From: Streptomyces griseoluteus
GTDB taxonomy: Bacteria > Actinomycetota > Actinomycetes > Streptomycetales > Streptomycetaceae
Assembly: GCF_004784465.1 (NCBI RefSeq)
Contig: NZ_SRRU01000012.1
Span: forward strand, 103,611 to 167,610
Direction of reading: 5' to 3'
DNA length: 64,000 nt
Shown here: one piece after another, positions 55,528 to 63,731 of the stretch
Numbering within the stretch: the stretch's first letter is position 1
Layout of the letters: every line of letters starts with the position of its first letter
Translations under genes and position numbers: made by a program
Notes under the pieces: model-generated
Told to the model about the DNA's origin: nothing
The model's input: only the letters and a program-made list of their open reading frames with translations
Databases searched by the model: none

Positions 55528-56454
55528 ATGGATGCAGAGCAGTTGAAGGGTTCATCCCACAGATGGATGAATGCCGCACTGGCGGCCTTTGTCGAGGGTC
55601 CCGAGAGTCATGACTTCGCCGTTCACCATGCTGGAATCGCTACGGAGCACCTGCTCAAGGCGTACCTCGCCGGGATTCATCCAGCTCTGATCGTCGACGG
55701 TCAACACTTCGACTCGTTGCTTCATGCCACGGGTCTGGGCTCCCACGCAGGCCCGCTGACCAAGGTCAAGACCATCGGCCTTGTTGAGGCCTACGTGAGG
55801 GTGGTGAAGCTTCTGCCCGGGAAGATCCCGATCAGCAAAGGGGATCTCCAACCCCTGGCAGACGCCCGCAACGGAGTTGCGCACAGCGCGATACACGACT
55901 CGGCGCAATCTGAAGTAATGTTCACCGCCTGTCTGCGCTTGGTTGACCCGGTTCTCGAGGAACTGGAAGTTGATCCGAACAGCTACTGGGGCCCATACCT
56001 GGTCCTGCACGACAAACTCGTCGACGAACAGGTGCGACAGGAGCGCGTCGCGGCGGAAGCTCTGTTGGTGAAGGCACGTTCGTTGTTCGAGCAGCGCTTC
56101 GGTCACATGTCACCCAAAGAGCGTGACGTGGTTCTGGCTGCAATCACCAGTAAGCCCATGATCACCATGGGTCGAGAAGCACCAGTGGAGTGCCCGGCCT
56201 GCGGCTCTCAGGGGTGGATGGCTGGTGAAGTGGAGGCCATCCACGTCTACGTCGACGGCCAGGTGACGGTCGATCCGGAGGAGGTTCTCCTCAGCCCCCA
56301 AGGGTTTCACTGCGCAGCGTGCGAACTTGAAGTGGGCACGAAGCTTCTCTTGCACTTGAGTGACCTACCCCGGGGCATCTTCTTGGATGCCCGCCCTCAT
56401 GACTACATCGAAGACGAACCGGCAGCGGATGAAGGCATCTACAGAGGGCGTTAA
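55528..56454 (+). CDS. HEPN-domain protein with zinc ribbon
   Basis: 308 residues. An all-helical N-terminal domain contains RNGVAH (Arg114 to His119), the R-X4-H motif of HEPN RNases, and the earlier HHAGIATEHLLKAYL helix is typical. A second part has a zinc ribbon built from CPAC (222, 225) and CAAC (262, 265). It may be a toxin-like RNase of a defence module. The ATG is close to a TATCGT-like box, so the message may be nearly leaderless. Convergent with the helicase gene. No known named family. Confidence 0.65.
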   Translation: MDAEQLKGSSHRWMNAALAAFVEGPESHDFAVHHAGIATEHLLKAYLAGIHPALIVDGQHFDSLLHATGLGSHAGPLTKVKTIGLVEAYVRVVKLLPGKIPISKGDLQPLADARNGVAHSAIHDSAQSEVMFTACLRLVDPVLEELEVDPNSYWGPYLVLHDKLVDEQVRQERVAAEALLVKARSLFEQRFGHMSPKERDVVLAAITSKPMITMGREAPVECPACGSQGWMAGEVEAIHVYVDGQVTVDPEEVLLSPQGFHCAACELEVGTKLLLHLSDLPRGIFLDARPHDYIEDEPAADEGIYRGR

Positions 56455-56597
56455 GCGCAACCACCCTCATTCGCAGGTTCGGTTTCCCGTACCAATATCC
56501 CAAGAAGGGAACAACTCGGTTAATTCTTCTTTTTTGAGATTGTAAGGAAGGCGGGCGTGGCACTGTTGCTGGATGGGGTGGCCTAGAGAGTTCGAAA

Positions 56598-56631
56598 CTT
56601 GGGGCCGCCGGCCGAGGTCGGTGGCCCCAAG
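56598..56631. terminator. Terminator between HEPN and helicase genes
   Basis: CTTGGGGCC at 56598 and GGCCCCAAG at 56623 pair around a GC-rich loop; the genes converge on it. Confidence 0.75.
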
Positions 56632-56642
56632 TCGACATCGGC

Positions 56643-59162
56643 TCAGAGCTTGCGCGCCGGGATGGCGTAGGTATTGAAAAGTTGATCTCCGTTCAGGCGG
56701 TTTGCCACGAGATGGGTGGCAACGCTGCCCTCGTCCCGCCACAGACCCAGTCCGTCGGCCAGGGCAACCGTGTACTTGGTTACGGCGGCTTTGAGGGCGT
56801 CGAGCTTGTCTGGCGTGATGACGACCATGCCTGGCTCCGGGGTGCCCAGCGAGTCGCAAACGTTGCTGGGGTGGAGCATGACCGGCAAGGGAGTGGCTTC
56901 CGGATACTCGCTGCGATCCCATCGGACGCTGCCGCCGAGCTGGTTGAGATCGTGTTTCGAGATGGTGTTCGTGGTGCAGCCCGTTTTGAGTTCTGTGACG
57001 GCATGTCGAATCGGACTGAGAATCCAGAGGTTGTCTGGACCTTCGCCGCCGCTCTCCTTGTCGGGGCGGCTGCTGGCGAACCCGAGGTGTCGTCCCAGCT
57101 GTTGCCAGGCGGCTTCGGCCTGGTTCGTGCGCTCCTCGTCCCAGGTGACATCCTCCAGCATGGCCTTGACCCCGAGGACGAGCTGGGTTGGATTGTCGTA
57201 TGTTGCGGCCAGGAATGCGGCTGCTTCTCGGGCTTGAACGGCCCCGGCCTTGGCCTTGGCGGGGGCGATGCCGGAAGTCGGTCGCAACACCGCGTGGTTG
57301 AGTCCCGTAGCGTTCACGAGCACCTGCTGAGCCTGGTGCGAGTTGGTGAAGTGAACGTATCCAGCCCGCTGCTCCATCAGCCATCCCCGCAAGGCTGCGT
57401 CATCCGTCTGGTTGATCACCTGCACAAAACGTTCAGCCGCGTTGCTGGTCTGGCCGACGACGGCCAGGTCGAATGCCTTCCGACTCGCGATGGCCTCGGG
57501 GCGGATTCTCGTGTACTCGGCATAGCGGACCGTGGCCGTGCGACGCCGGCTCTCCTCAACCCAGGCCGGCTCCCGGCTGAGGAAGACGGAGAGAGCCTCC
57601 CGAATCGAGTTGATTCCCTCGCCTTTGATCTGGAGAGCCAGTTCCTGGCTGAGCCCAAGCTGGGCCTGGGTCGCATTGGAGAACATCGATAGGCGGTTAG
57701 GCTCCGTCGTGGCTCGGGCGAGGTTGGCTCCGAGAAGGAGAACTGCGCAGTGGTCATCCCGATCACGCACGCCTCGACCCATGCCCTGCTCGATCCTCTG
57801 GATCTCACGTGCGGTGACGGTCGGGCTGCCGGTCAGGGCATCCGCTTCGCGGCGGTCGGCGCCGCTCATCGGGGTGGGGACACCGTCGAGGATCAGGAGG
57901 CGACAGGCGTCGCCGGGTAGGTCGACACCGTCGTATTTGTTGATCAAGACCACGAGCCGACCGCGTGTGGACTTGAGGGATTCCACTCCGGCTGCAAGAT
58001 CATTGACTCTGAGTACGGCGTCTGCGAATGGCTTCCACGGCTCCGCTGCCGGCCCACTGGGCACGATGACGACGACGTTGATCGGCTCTGAGTCGGGGGC
58101 ACCGTCGCCGTTCCGGTCGCCGTTGGCGAATTGCCGGGCAAGCCATCTGATGGCCCCGGCGTCGAGGTTCGGGTTGAGCGCCAGCGGAGAAAGGATCAGC
58201 CGGTCACCGAGGTCCGCCGCACTTCCTGGAGTGACGGGTTTGACCAGGAGTTCCGGGTCGGCATCGAGCGAGGTTACGAGCACACTGTCGTCTGCGAGAG
58301 TGGCAGTGAGGTAGACGCGGCGGCGGGCCTTCGCGAACGACGGGATCATGTGGATCGGTGGGCATGGCGGACGGATCTCGAAGCCTTGACTGGTCGCGGT
58401 CGCGGAACACAGCGGGAGGACGTCCGCGATCAGGGGCCACGCGAACCGGAACTTATCGCTCTTGTCCCGGTGTGGGTGCAACAACTCCATGACGTCCTGG
58501 GCCCGGTCCGCCCAGGCCCAGAACGGAACACGGATGGCCGCCGTGTACTCCGCTGTACTGATGTCTGCCCATGCCTTCGCAGACTGTCGGCGCAAGTCGC
58601 CCTCGAACATGTCCAGGAGCGGCTGATAGGCGTCGTGCCCGCGGGCGATGTTGAGCGTGAACTGAGCCTCGGTGGCCGCCAGCGCGGCATGGGCGTCGTC
58701 GACGATCACGGCGCCCAGATCCATGGGAGGGTGTGATCCGCCGATCACTCCGAAGCGGGACAGGCCGTTGATGAGGGTGTGGAAAGTGGTGACCAGGATT
58801 GCCCGCTCGCCACGGAACTCCATGTCGTCCGGGTCGCTGGCCGTCGCTAGTCCCAGCCGGTGGGCCTCGGCTCGGGCCTGGGACGCCAGGTAGTTGTCGG
58901 GCGTGAGATAGACGGCCTTGCCAATGCCCTCGTTCAAAGTGCTCTGCGCAATCAGCAGGCCGACGACCGTCTTGCCGCCCCCCGTGTTCTGCTTGATCAC
59001 GACGTCATGGTTATCCCTGATATCGAACCATGATTCGAGTACCTCGCCCTGCTCCTGACGAAGGTATGGGAAGGGCCGGTTCGGCAGTCCGTTGAAGATG
59101 TCGCGTGGTCGGATGAGAGGTGCACGGTCGCCCTTGCCCAACCTGCTCAGATCCAGAGGCAT
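56643..59162 (-). CDS. XPD/DinG-like superfamily 2 helicase
   Basis: 839 residues from the ATG at 59162. Walker A QNTGGGKT at 58-65, DDAH at 155-158 as a DEAH-box variant, a CSATA/YLTATLAD motif III-type segment, and QGMGRGVRD for motif VI. The order and the wide insert between motifs fit an Rad3/DinG-like DEAD_2 enzyme, but the Fe-S cysteines are not clear. C-terminal 300 residues have no known domain. It may unwind phage or plasmid DNA. A longer frame begins at 59246, but the internal ATG is preferred by the homologous start (MPLDLSRLG). Confidence 0.75.
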   Translation of the reverse strand: MPLDLSRLGKGDRAPLIRPRDIFNGLPNRPFPYLRQEQGEVLESWFDIRDNHDVVIKQNTGGGKTVVGLLIAQSTLNEGIGKAVYLTPDNYLASQARAEAHRLGLATASDPDDMEFRGERAILVTTFHTLINGLSRFGVIGGSHPPMDLGAVIVDDAHAALAATEAQFTLNIARGHDAYQPLLDMFEGDLRRQSAKAWADISTAEYTAAIRVPFWAWADRAQDVMELLHPHRDKSDKFRFAWPLIADVLPLCSATATSQGFEIRPPCPPIHMIPSFAKARRRVYLTATLADDSVLVTSLDADPELLVKPVTPGSAADLGDRLILSPLALNPNLDAGAIRWLARQFANGDRNGDGAPDSEPINVVVIVPSGPAAEPWKPFADAVLRVNDLAAGVESLKSTRGRLVVLINKYDGVDLPGDACRLLILDGVPTPMSGADRREADALTGSPTVTAREIQRIEQGMGRGVRDRDDHCAVLLLGANLARATTEPNRLSMFSNATQAQLGLSQELALQIKGEGINSIREALSVFLSREPAWVEESRRRTATVRYAEYTRIRPEAIASRKAFDLAVVGQTSNAAERFVQVINQTDDAALRGWLMEQRAGYVHFTNSHQAQQVLVNATGLNHAVLRPTSGIAPAKAKAGAVQAREAAAFLAATYDNPTQLVLGVKAMLEDVTWDEERTNQAEAAWQQLGRHLGFASSRPDKESGGEGPDNLWILSPIRHAVTELKTGCTTNTISKHDLNQLGGSVRWDRSEYPEATPLPVMLHPSNVCDSLGTPEPGMVVITPDKLDALKAAVTKYTVALADGLGLWRDEGSVATHLVANRLNGDQLFNTYAIPARKL

Positions 59163-59297
59163 GTTCTTCGAGTCCCCTCTCCCGCCGGCCGCGGTCGCTG
59201 CCGGTCTCCCGTTGTCATCATGCCGTTGTCGGTCACCTCGGTGCACGACGATGAGTGACGCTGCCGGCGCTAGCCGGTCTGGTGGAGGACGACCTGT

Positions 59298-59329
59298 CCA
59301 ACGGTTGGCGCTTCAGCGCCAACCGTTGG
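59298..59329. repeat. Perfect 15-bp inverted repeat with 2-base loop
   Basis: CCAACGGTTGGCGCT and its exact complement flank TC. It lies between the helicase start and the ComEC fragment, at the edge of the island. It could be a transcription terminator or a mobile-element end. Confidence 0.7.
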
Positions 59330-59418
59330 CATCCTCAAGATCAGTGAACGGGACCAGCAGTGATCCCCATAGGGTCCCGCCCGGCCTCCAGCTTCAACGC
59401 GCTGAACTTGACAGAGAA

Positions 59419-59820
59419 GACGTCGGCCAGGGCGACGCCACCGTACTCTCCGCCGGCCCCGGCACCGCTGTCGTCGTGGACACCGGACCCGCCCCGGCAC
59501 CGGTCGACCGCTGCCTGCGCGAGCTGGGCATCACCCGCATCCCCCTGGTCGTCCTGACCCACTTCCACGCCGACCACGTGGGAGGGCTCTCCGGAGTACT
59601 GCGAGGCCGCTCGGTAGCCGCGATCGAGACCACGGCTTTCGCCGAACCCCCCGACCAGGCCGAGTCCGTACGCCGAGAGGCCGCCACCCACCACATCCCC
59701 CTCACCACGGCAGCAGCGGGCGAGGAGCGCCGAGTCGGCCCCCTGACCTGGCGTGTCCTCTGGCCGCAGGCGGATGCGTTGGCGCCCCCCGACGGCCCGA
59801 ACGACGCCAGCATCACCTGG
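59419..59820 (+). pseudogene. comEC: ComEC metallo-beta-lactamase domain fragment
   Basis: About 133 residues read as part of the C-terminal MBL domain of ComEC, the DNA-uptake channel: DVGQGDATVLSAGPG, THFHADHVGGL (the HxHxDH zinc motif) and NDASIT. The N-terminal membrane part of comEC and comEA are missing on the left, and the end is lost at 59820, where a new sequence carries on to a stop at 59863. The remains therefore lie between two insertions. The gene is not functional. Confidence 0.8.
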
Positions 59821-59906
59821 ACGTCCTTAGGGTCGCCCACCATGGTTTGGCCTCACTCATTGTAGCGTGATGAAAGGGAAGTGAACGGCTAGGAGAAGGA
59901 CCGGAC
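59812..59906 (+). other. Probable att junction of the serine-integrase element
   Basis: ComEC-like coding ends abruptly at about 59818, and the integrase gene begins 87 bases on. The integrase usually lies next to its att site, so this junction is the likely left end of the element. The core bases cannot be defined without the other end. Confidence 0.5.
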
Positions 59907-61496
59907 ATGACGCTCCAGCAGACCAGCGGCGAGGCAGCGGCACGGGCGGCGCGTGAGTACCTGCGCGTGTCCAAGGGCAAGGGCAAGACGGCCCGCAGCA
60001 TCACCGACCAGCACGCCGACAACCTGGCCTCCGAGGCCGTGCACGGGCCGTGGACGTGGGGCGAGGCATACACGGACACCGGTTCAGCGTCCAAGTACGC
60101 GAAGAAGACCCGGGAGGACTTCGAGCGGCTGCTGACGGACTTGCGGTCCGGGGCGTTCGGGGAGCCCGGCACGGTGCTCGTGCTGTGGGAGATCAGCCGT
60201 CTCGCCCGTGAGACCGGCCGGGGCGTCTCGCTGATCGACGCGTGCGAGCAACGCGGTTACCTGATCCACGTCACCTCGGAAGGCGAGACCGGGCGGACGT
60301 ACGACCCGCGCAACTACGCCGACCGGCACAGCCTCGTGACGGGCATCGCGGACGCCGAGAAGGAGGCCCGGCGCCTGTCGGCCCGCACTCTGCGAGGGCT
60401 CAACTCGGCCGCCCGTGAGGGCCGTCCGCAGGGGCAGGTGCCGTTCGGCTACGTCCGCGAGTACGAGGTCGTTGACGGCCGTCCCCGGCCGGTCGCACAG
60501 GTCCCGGACCCGGAGACCGGACCCCTCGTCAAGGAGCTGTACGAGCGCGTGGTGGGCGTCGGCGGCGACCTGCCGGAGCCGATGTACGCCATCGCCAAGG
60601 ACTGGGAGGCCCGAGGCGTCGTCGGCAAGAACGGGAAGACGTTCAGCCCGCAGAGCCTCCGTGCGATGCTCCTCCGCCCGTGCAACGCCGGACTGCGTGA
60701 GCACAATGGGGTCCTGACGCCGGAGACCTGGGAGGGGTGGACACCGATCGTCTCCCGCGAGCTGTTCGACCAGGCTCAGAGACTGTTGGCCGACCCCACA
60801 CGACGGACCTACACCGGCGAATCGATCAAGCACGTCCTGACCATGACGCTGAAGTGCGACGTCTGCGGCGGGGGCATGGTCGTCATGACCCGCCGGAAGA
60901 AGGGCACGGCCGACGCCGTGGGTTACCAGTGCGGGCCCAAGGGGCACGTGTGGATCCCGAAGGAGGAGACCGACCGGGTCCTGATCGGAGACCTGGACGC
61001 CACCGACCCGGAGACCGGCGAACCCGCGCCCGAACTGGGGGTGATCCTGGCGTACCTGTCCGCGCCTCACCGGGTCAGCGCCCTGCGACAGCAGCCGTCC
61101 TCGGACGCCGACACGAACGCAGTCACCGCCGAGCTGAACCACCTGCGGGCCGAGCTGAAGGAGTTGGAGGACGCCCCGTCCCCCAAGACAGCTAGGGCCC
61201 GCATCCAGCGCACCGCCGATATGGAGGAGGTCGAGAACGAGATCGCGTTGCTGGAGGTCAGGTTGTCCACGATGGTGACGCCCGATCCTCTGGCCGAGTT
61301 CCTCCCCGACCGAGGTGAGACCGACTTGATCACGTGGTGGCGGACAGCCGACGTGCAGCGGCGGCGTGCCGTCGCCGCCCTGCTGCTGGCGCCCGATGTA
61401 CTCGGACAGGTGCGGGTCAGGCCCTCGCCGAACAAGCGCAACGCAGCACCGGTCACCGAGCGGCTGAGGTGGGTGCGCGCCGACGAGGCCGCCTGA
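59907..61496 (+). CDS. Large serine recombinase (integrase)
   Basis: 529 residues. The resolvase domain has the catalytic serine at 22 in YLRVSKGKG, with SRLARETGRG further on; a recombinase domain follows (GQVPFGYVREY), and a zinc ribbon begins with CDVC (Cys317, Cys320) and ends with QCGPKGH. A coiled coil is near 390-450. It should integrate and excise the element at a comEC attB site. A GGAGAAGGA ribosome site precedes the ATG. Confidence 0.9.
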   Translation: MTLQQTSGEAAARAAREYLRVSKGKGKTARSITDQHADNLASEAVHGPWTWGEAYTDTGSASKYAKKTREDFERLLTDLRSGAFGEPGTVLVLWEISRLARETGRGVSLIDACEQRGYLIHVTSEGETGRTYDPRNYADRHSLVTGIADAEKEARRLSARTLRGLNSAAREGRPQGQVPFGYVREYEVVDGRPRPVAQVPDPETGPLVKELYERVVGVGGDLPEPMYAIAKDWEARGVVGKNGKTFSPQSLRAMLLRPCNAGLREHNGVLTPETWEGWTPIVSRELFDQAQRLLADPTRRTYTGESIKHVLTMTLKCDVCGGGMVVMTRRKKGTADAVGYQCGPKGHVWIPKEETDRVLIGDLDATDPETGEPAPELGVILAYLSAPHRVSALRQQPSSDADTNAVTAELNHLRAELKELEDAPSPKTARARIQRTADMEEVENEIALLEVRLSTMVTPDPLAEFLPDRGETDLITWWRTADVQRRRAVAALLLAPDVLGQVRVRPSPNKRNAAPVTERLRWVRADEAA

Positions 61497-61617
61497 GCCG
61501 CTGAGCGGCCGTCTCCCGGCCGCGCAGCGCCCGGCTGGCCAACGCCCTCAGGTCCCCGCTCCCGGTCCCTGAGCGCACGACTGAGCCTCCGTCACGCTGG
61601 CGGGGGCTCGCTGCTGC

Positions 61618-62412
61618 CTACCGCGTGAGCCGGGTCAGGAAGTTGTCCACGAACTTCTCGACCTCGGCCCGGCTGCTGACCTCCTCGACGTTCAGGCGGT
61701 CGACGTACCTCACCCCGGCGTTCAGGAACAGCCGGTCGCGGCTCCGGTCGGCGGCGGCTCGGCCCTTGTGATGCGGGCCGTCGATCTCGATCACCCCGGC
61801 GTATCCGCGATAGGTGATCAGCAGGTCGGGCTCGAAGGTCCAGCCGCGCACCCGCATCCCCCCGAGGGGCACGATGCCGATCGTCTCGCTGTCCGGCAGG
61901 GTGTTCTGCCGCTCCCTGAGCACTCGGTACACGTCCAGCTCCCACTCGTTGGTGAAGCGGAGCTGGTCTTCGACCGGGTGACCGGGTTCGAGCTGCACCT
62001 TGCGGCCCTGGTTGCTGGGCTTGGGGCCGTCGGCGTTCTTGACCTGCCTGCGCCAGTCCGGGCCGAGGCGAGGGATCGACGGCCGGGCGACAAGCTCATC
62101 AACGGATTTGCTCGACCCCCACATCACGTCTCGCATCACATCAGCGATGCTCTCCAGCTCGGGCTCGGTGTACGTGGGGTACAGGCTCGGCTCCACCACC
62201 AGCACGATCCGGTAGCCCTCGTGGTCATACTCGGTGTTCCAGAGCCGAACCTCCGCCGACGACACGTCGGCGATCATCCGTGCCGTGTCGGTTTTCCCGA
62301 GGTGATACGCCAGTACGGCGCTCGTGCCGAGCAGCCACTCACTCACCAGGGGAGCGTTCTCCGGGGTGTCGAGGGTGCGGGACACGTCAGGCGATGGCAG
62401 CTCATCACTCAT
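61618..62412 (-). CDS. PD-(D/E)XK-like nuclease protein (DUF559/Vsr-type)
   Basis: 264 residues. The C-terminal 110 include FEPDLLITYRGYAGVIEIDG (Asp196, Glu209, Asp211), like the active site of Vsr/DUF559 nucleases, followed by PHHKGRAAADRSRDRLFL. The N-terminal 150 residues have no known domain. It is placed next to the integrase, a common spot for cargo or defence genes. Start by the ATG of MSDELPSPDVS. It is convergent with the integrase. Confidence 0.65.
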   Translation of the reverse strand: MSDELPSPDVSRTLDTPENAPLVSEWLLGTSAVLAYHLGKTDTARMIADVSSAEVRLWNTEYDHEGYRIVLVVEPSLYPTYTEPELESIADVMRDVMWGSSKSVDELVARPSIPRLGPDWRRQVKNADGPKPSNQGRKVQLEPGHPVEDQLRFTNEWELDVYRVLRERQNTLPDSETIGIVPLGGMRVRGWTFEPDLLITYRGYAGVIEIDGPHHKGRAAADRSRDRLFLNAGVRYVDRLNVEEVSSRAEVEKFVDNFLTRLTR

Positions 62413-62551
62413 GGATCGGATTGTCGCACCCACCACCGACAATGGGCGGTGCTCAAATGACCCCGGCGCAGCGTGAGGCCGGCAGTCCGGAGGTCTCGGA
62501 CACGGCGGGCCCCCCACCAGTAGGTGACGGGCCCCCGGCTGGATGCTCCGC

Positions 62552-62728
62552 TCAGAAACGGGAGCTGAGCCAGACCACCAGCAGGCTGGCGCCCGTGGTG
62601 CTCGCGCCGTACGCCGCGCCGTACAGGGCACGCAGGACGAGGGTCCGCCGGTAGCGCTTCAGCCACCCGGCTGCACGACGAGCCCCCGCCCAGCCGTGCA
62701 GGTCAGCCCTCGACTGGTTATGGTGCAT
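62552..62728 (-). CDS. 58-residue single-pass membrane protein
   Basis: ATG with GAGGAAGGA upstream on the minus strand. A basic N-terminal half (LKRYRRTLVLRAL) is followed by a membrane-length segment (GAAYGASTTGASLLVVWL) and ends SSRF. Small Streptomyces element proteins of this kind are common. Function unknown. Confidence 0.6.
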   Translation of the reverse strand: MHHNQSRADLHGWAGARRAAGWLKRYRRTLVLRALYGAAYGASTTGASLLVVWLSSRF

Positions 62729-62906
62729 GTGTGTCCTTCCTCTTCCGGTGGTAGGGGCACACGCAGGGAGTCCGCTTCCGCCCTCGGTTTCCTAGGCCAA
62801 CTGGGCGGTGACCGGACTCCTTTGCATGTGATGAGCAGTCTAGGGATCCCGTTCGGCAACGCGATTCGGCCGACTGCAAGTGGGGTGCTTGCTGACTGGG
62901 GCGTTT

Positions 62907-62947
62907 CTCGGCGTTGCTCGGCGAGACTCGGCGTTGCTCGGGTGTTG
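62907..62947 (+). repeat. Four 10-base tandem repeats
   Basis: CTCGGCGTTG, CTCGGCGAGA, CTCGGCGTTG and CTCGGGTGTTG follow each other. The period of 10 to 11 bases would put protein sites on one face of the helix. Confidence 0.7.
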
Positions 62948-63058
62948 CTCAGGCTGCCGAGCGCCCGAGTGACGTCGCTCACACGCCCATTCGGGGTCGC
63001 CGTCTGGGGGTGTGCCGAGGTGCAGTAGACCGGCCCGGAACTGGGAACGCAAGCCGAC

Positions 63059-63120
63059 AGTTTTGTAAGGCTCCGAGGCGCATCCTGCCTGTTCAGAGGC
63101 ATTCCCAGGGTTACAAAACT
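63059..63120. repeat. 10-base inverted repeats flanking 42 bases
   Basis: AGTTTTGTAA at 63059-63068 is the exact complement of TTACAAAACT at 63111-63120. It stands out by its AT content in very GC-rich DNA. Confidence 0.75.
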
Positions 63121-63140
63121 TGACCGGGCCTCCAGGCGCG

Positions 63141-63172
63141 ACTGAGCCCCCGCCGGTCGGCGGGGGCTCAGT
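63141..63172. terminator. Terminator of the minus-strand small genes
   Basis: ACTGAGCCCCCGCC pairs with GGCGGGGGCTCAGT around GGTC, a perfect 14-bp stem, 11 bases after the stop of the gene at 63183. Confidence 0.8.
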
Positions 63173-63182
63173 GCTGTTCGGG

Positions 63183-63398
63183 TTACTCGTCGGGGGTGTT
63201 CAGGGCCCGGTGGATCAGCACCCGGGCCAGGATGCGCATTGCCACGGGGTCCGGCTGGACGAGGTCGGCGTGGTCACGGTGCGCCCACACCTCCCGGCCG
63301 GGTCCGGTGTTGGTCTCCTCGTAGGCCACCCGGACCGCGTCACCCGGCTCGGTGATCGGCTCGTCGCAGTAGCGGCACACGTGCGTCCGGGCGGTCAT
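63183..63398 (-). CDS. Small zinc-binding protein of the element
   Basis: 71 residues. CRYC near the N-terminus and the WAHRDHAD His pair suggest one zinc site. GGGAGG is 4 bases before the ATG. The start overlaps the upstream gene's stop by 4 bases. Similar short proteins are common in Streptomyces integrative elements. Function unknown. Confidence 0.7.
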   Translation of the reverse strand: MTARTHVCRYCDEPITEPGDAVRVAYEETNTGPGREVWAHRDHADLVQPDPVAMRILARVLIHRALNTPDE

Positions 63399-63586
63399 GA
63401 CGCCTCCCGGTGGCGGGGGCACTGGCACGGCGGCCAGGTGCCGGTCGCCAGGGGCTCGTCACAGGGCGGCACCTGTCGGGTGCCGGTGTCGTCGGTGATC
63501 CGGCCGTTGCCGATCACCCGGTACACCCGCAGTGTGAGCCGGGGTTCCAGTTCCGCCCTGGCCGGGGGTGGGGTTAAGTTCGCCAT
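63395..63586 (-). CDS. Small protein of the element
   Basis: 63 residues, Pro/Arg-rich with a Cys/His-containing end (PPCDEPLATG and QCPRHREAS). GGGAG precedes the ATG. It overlaps the next gene and is divergent from the GntR gene. Function unknown. Confidence 0.65.
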   Translation of the reverse strand: MANLTPPPARAELEPRLTLRVYRVIGNGRITDDTGTRQVPPCDEPLATGTWPPCQCPRHREAS

Positions 63587-63672
63587 GTCGTCGCTCCCTC
63601 GAAGCGTCGGCCGTGCCCCGGGGCCCTGCCAGGCCGCCGGGGTCTTGCGTGGCCCAACGTACTAAGCCATGT

Positions 63673-63688
63673 GGAGCTATGTATAGCT
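63673..63688. promoter_or_regulatory. Inverted-repeat operator between divergent genes
   Basis: GAGCTAT-GT-ATAGCTC is a perfect 7-2-7 inverted repeat in the 145-base divergent region; a partial copy (GCAGCTC) follows at about 63702. GntR-type repressors bind such sites, so it is probably the operator for the regulator at 63732 and the small genes. Confidence 0.6.
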
Positions 63689-63719
63689 CTCCAAAGATAC
63701 GTGCAGCTCAGCAGCGCTT

Positions 63720-63725
63720 TACGTT
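63720..63725 (+). promoter_or_regulatory. -10 box for leaderless GntR gene
   Basis: TACGTT lies 6 bases before the GTG at 63732, with no ribosome site. Confidence 0.5.
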
Positions 63726-63731
63726 GCCCGT

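Larger units (their letters stand above)
62729..63140. other. Intergenic stretch with repeats, no gene seen
   Basis: About 410 bases without a supported gene. It holds the 10-base tandem repeats at 62907-62947 and the inverted pair at 63059-63120, listed separately. It could be a replication, transfer or att region of the element. Confidence 0.5.

Noticed and set aside
59092..59418. N-terminal part of the frame joined to the ComEC fragment
   Set aside because: The residues before DVGQGD do not match ComEC and overlap the helicase start on the other strand.
62659..63102. Minus-strand frame of 147 codons in the gene-free part of the element
   Set aside because: It overlaps the small membrane gene, spans the repeats, and has no ribosome site or recognisable domain.
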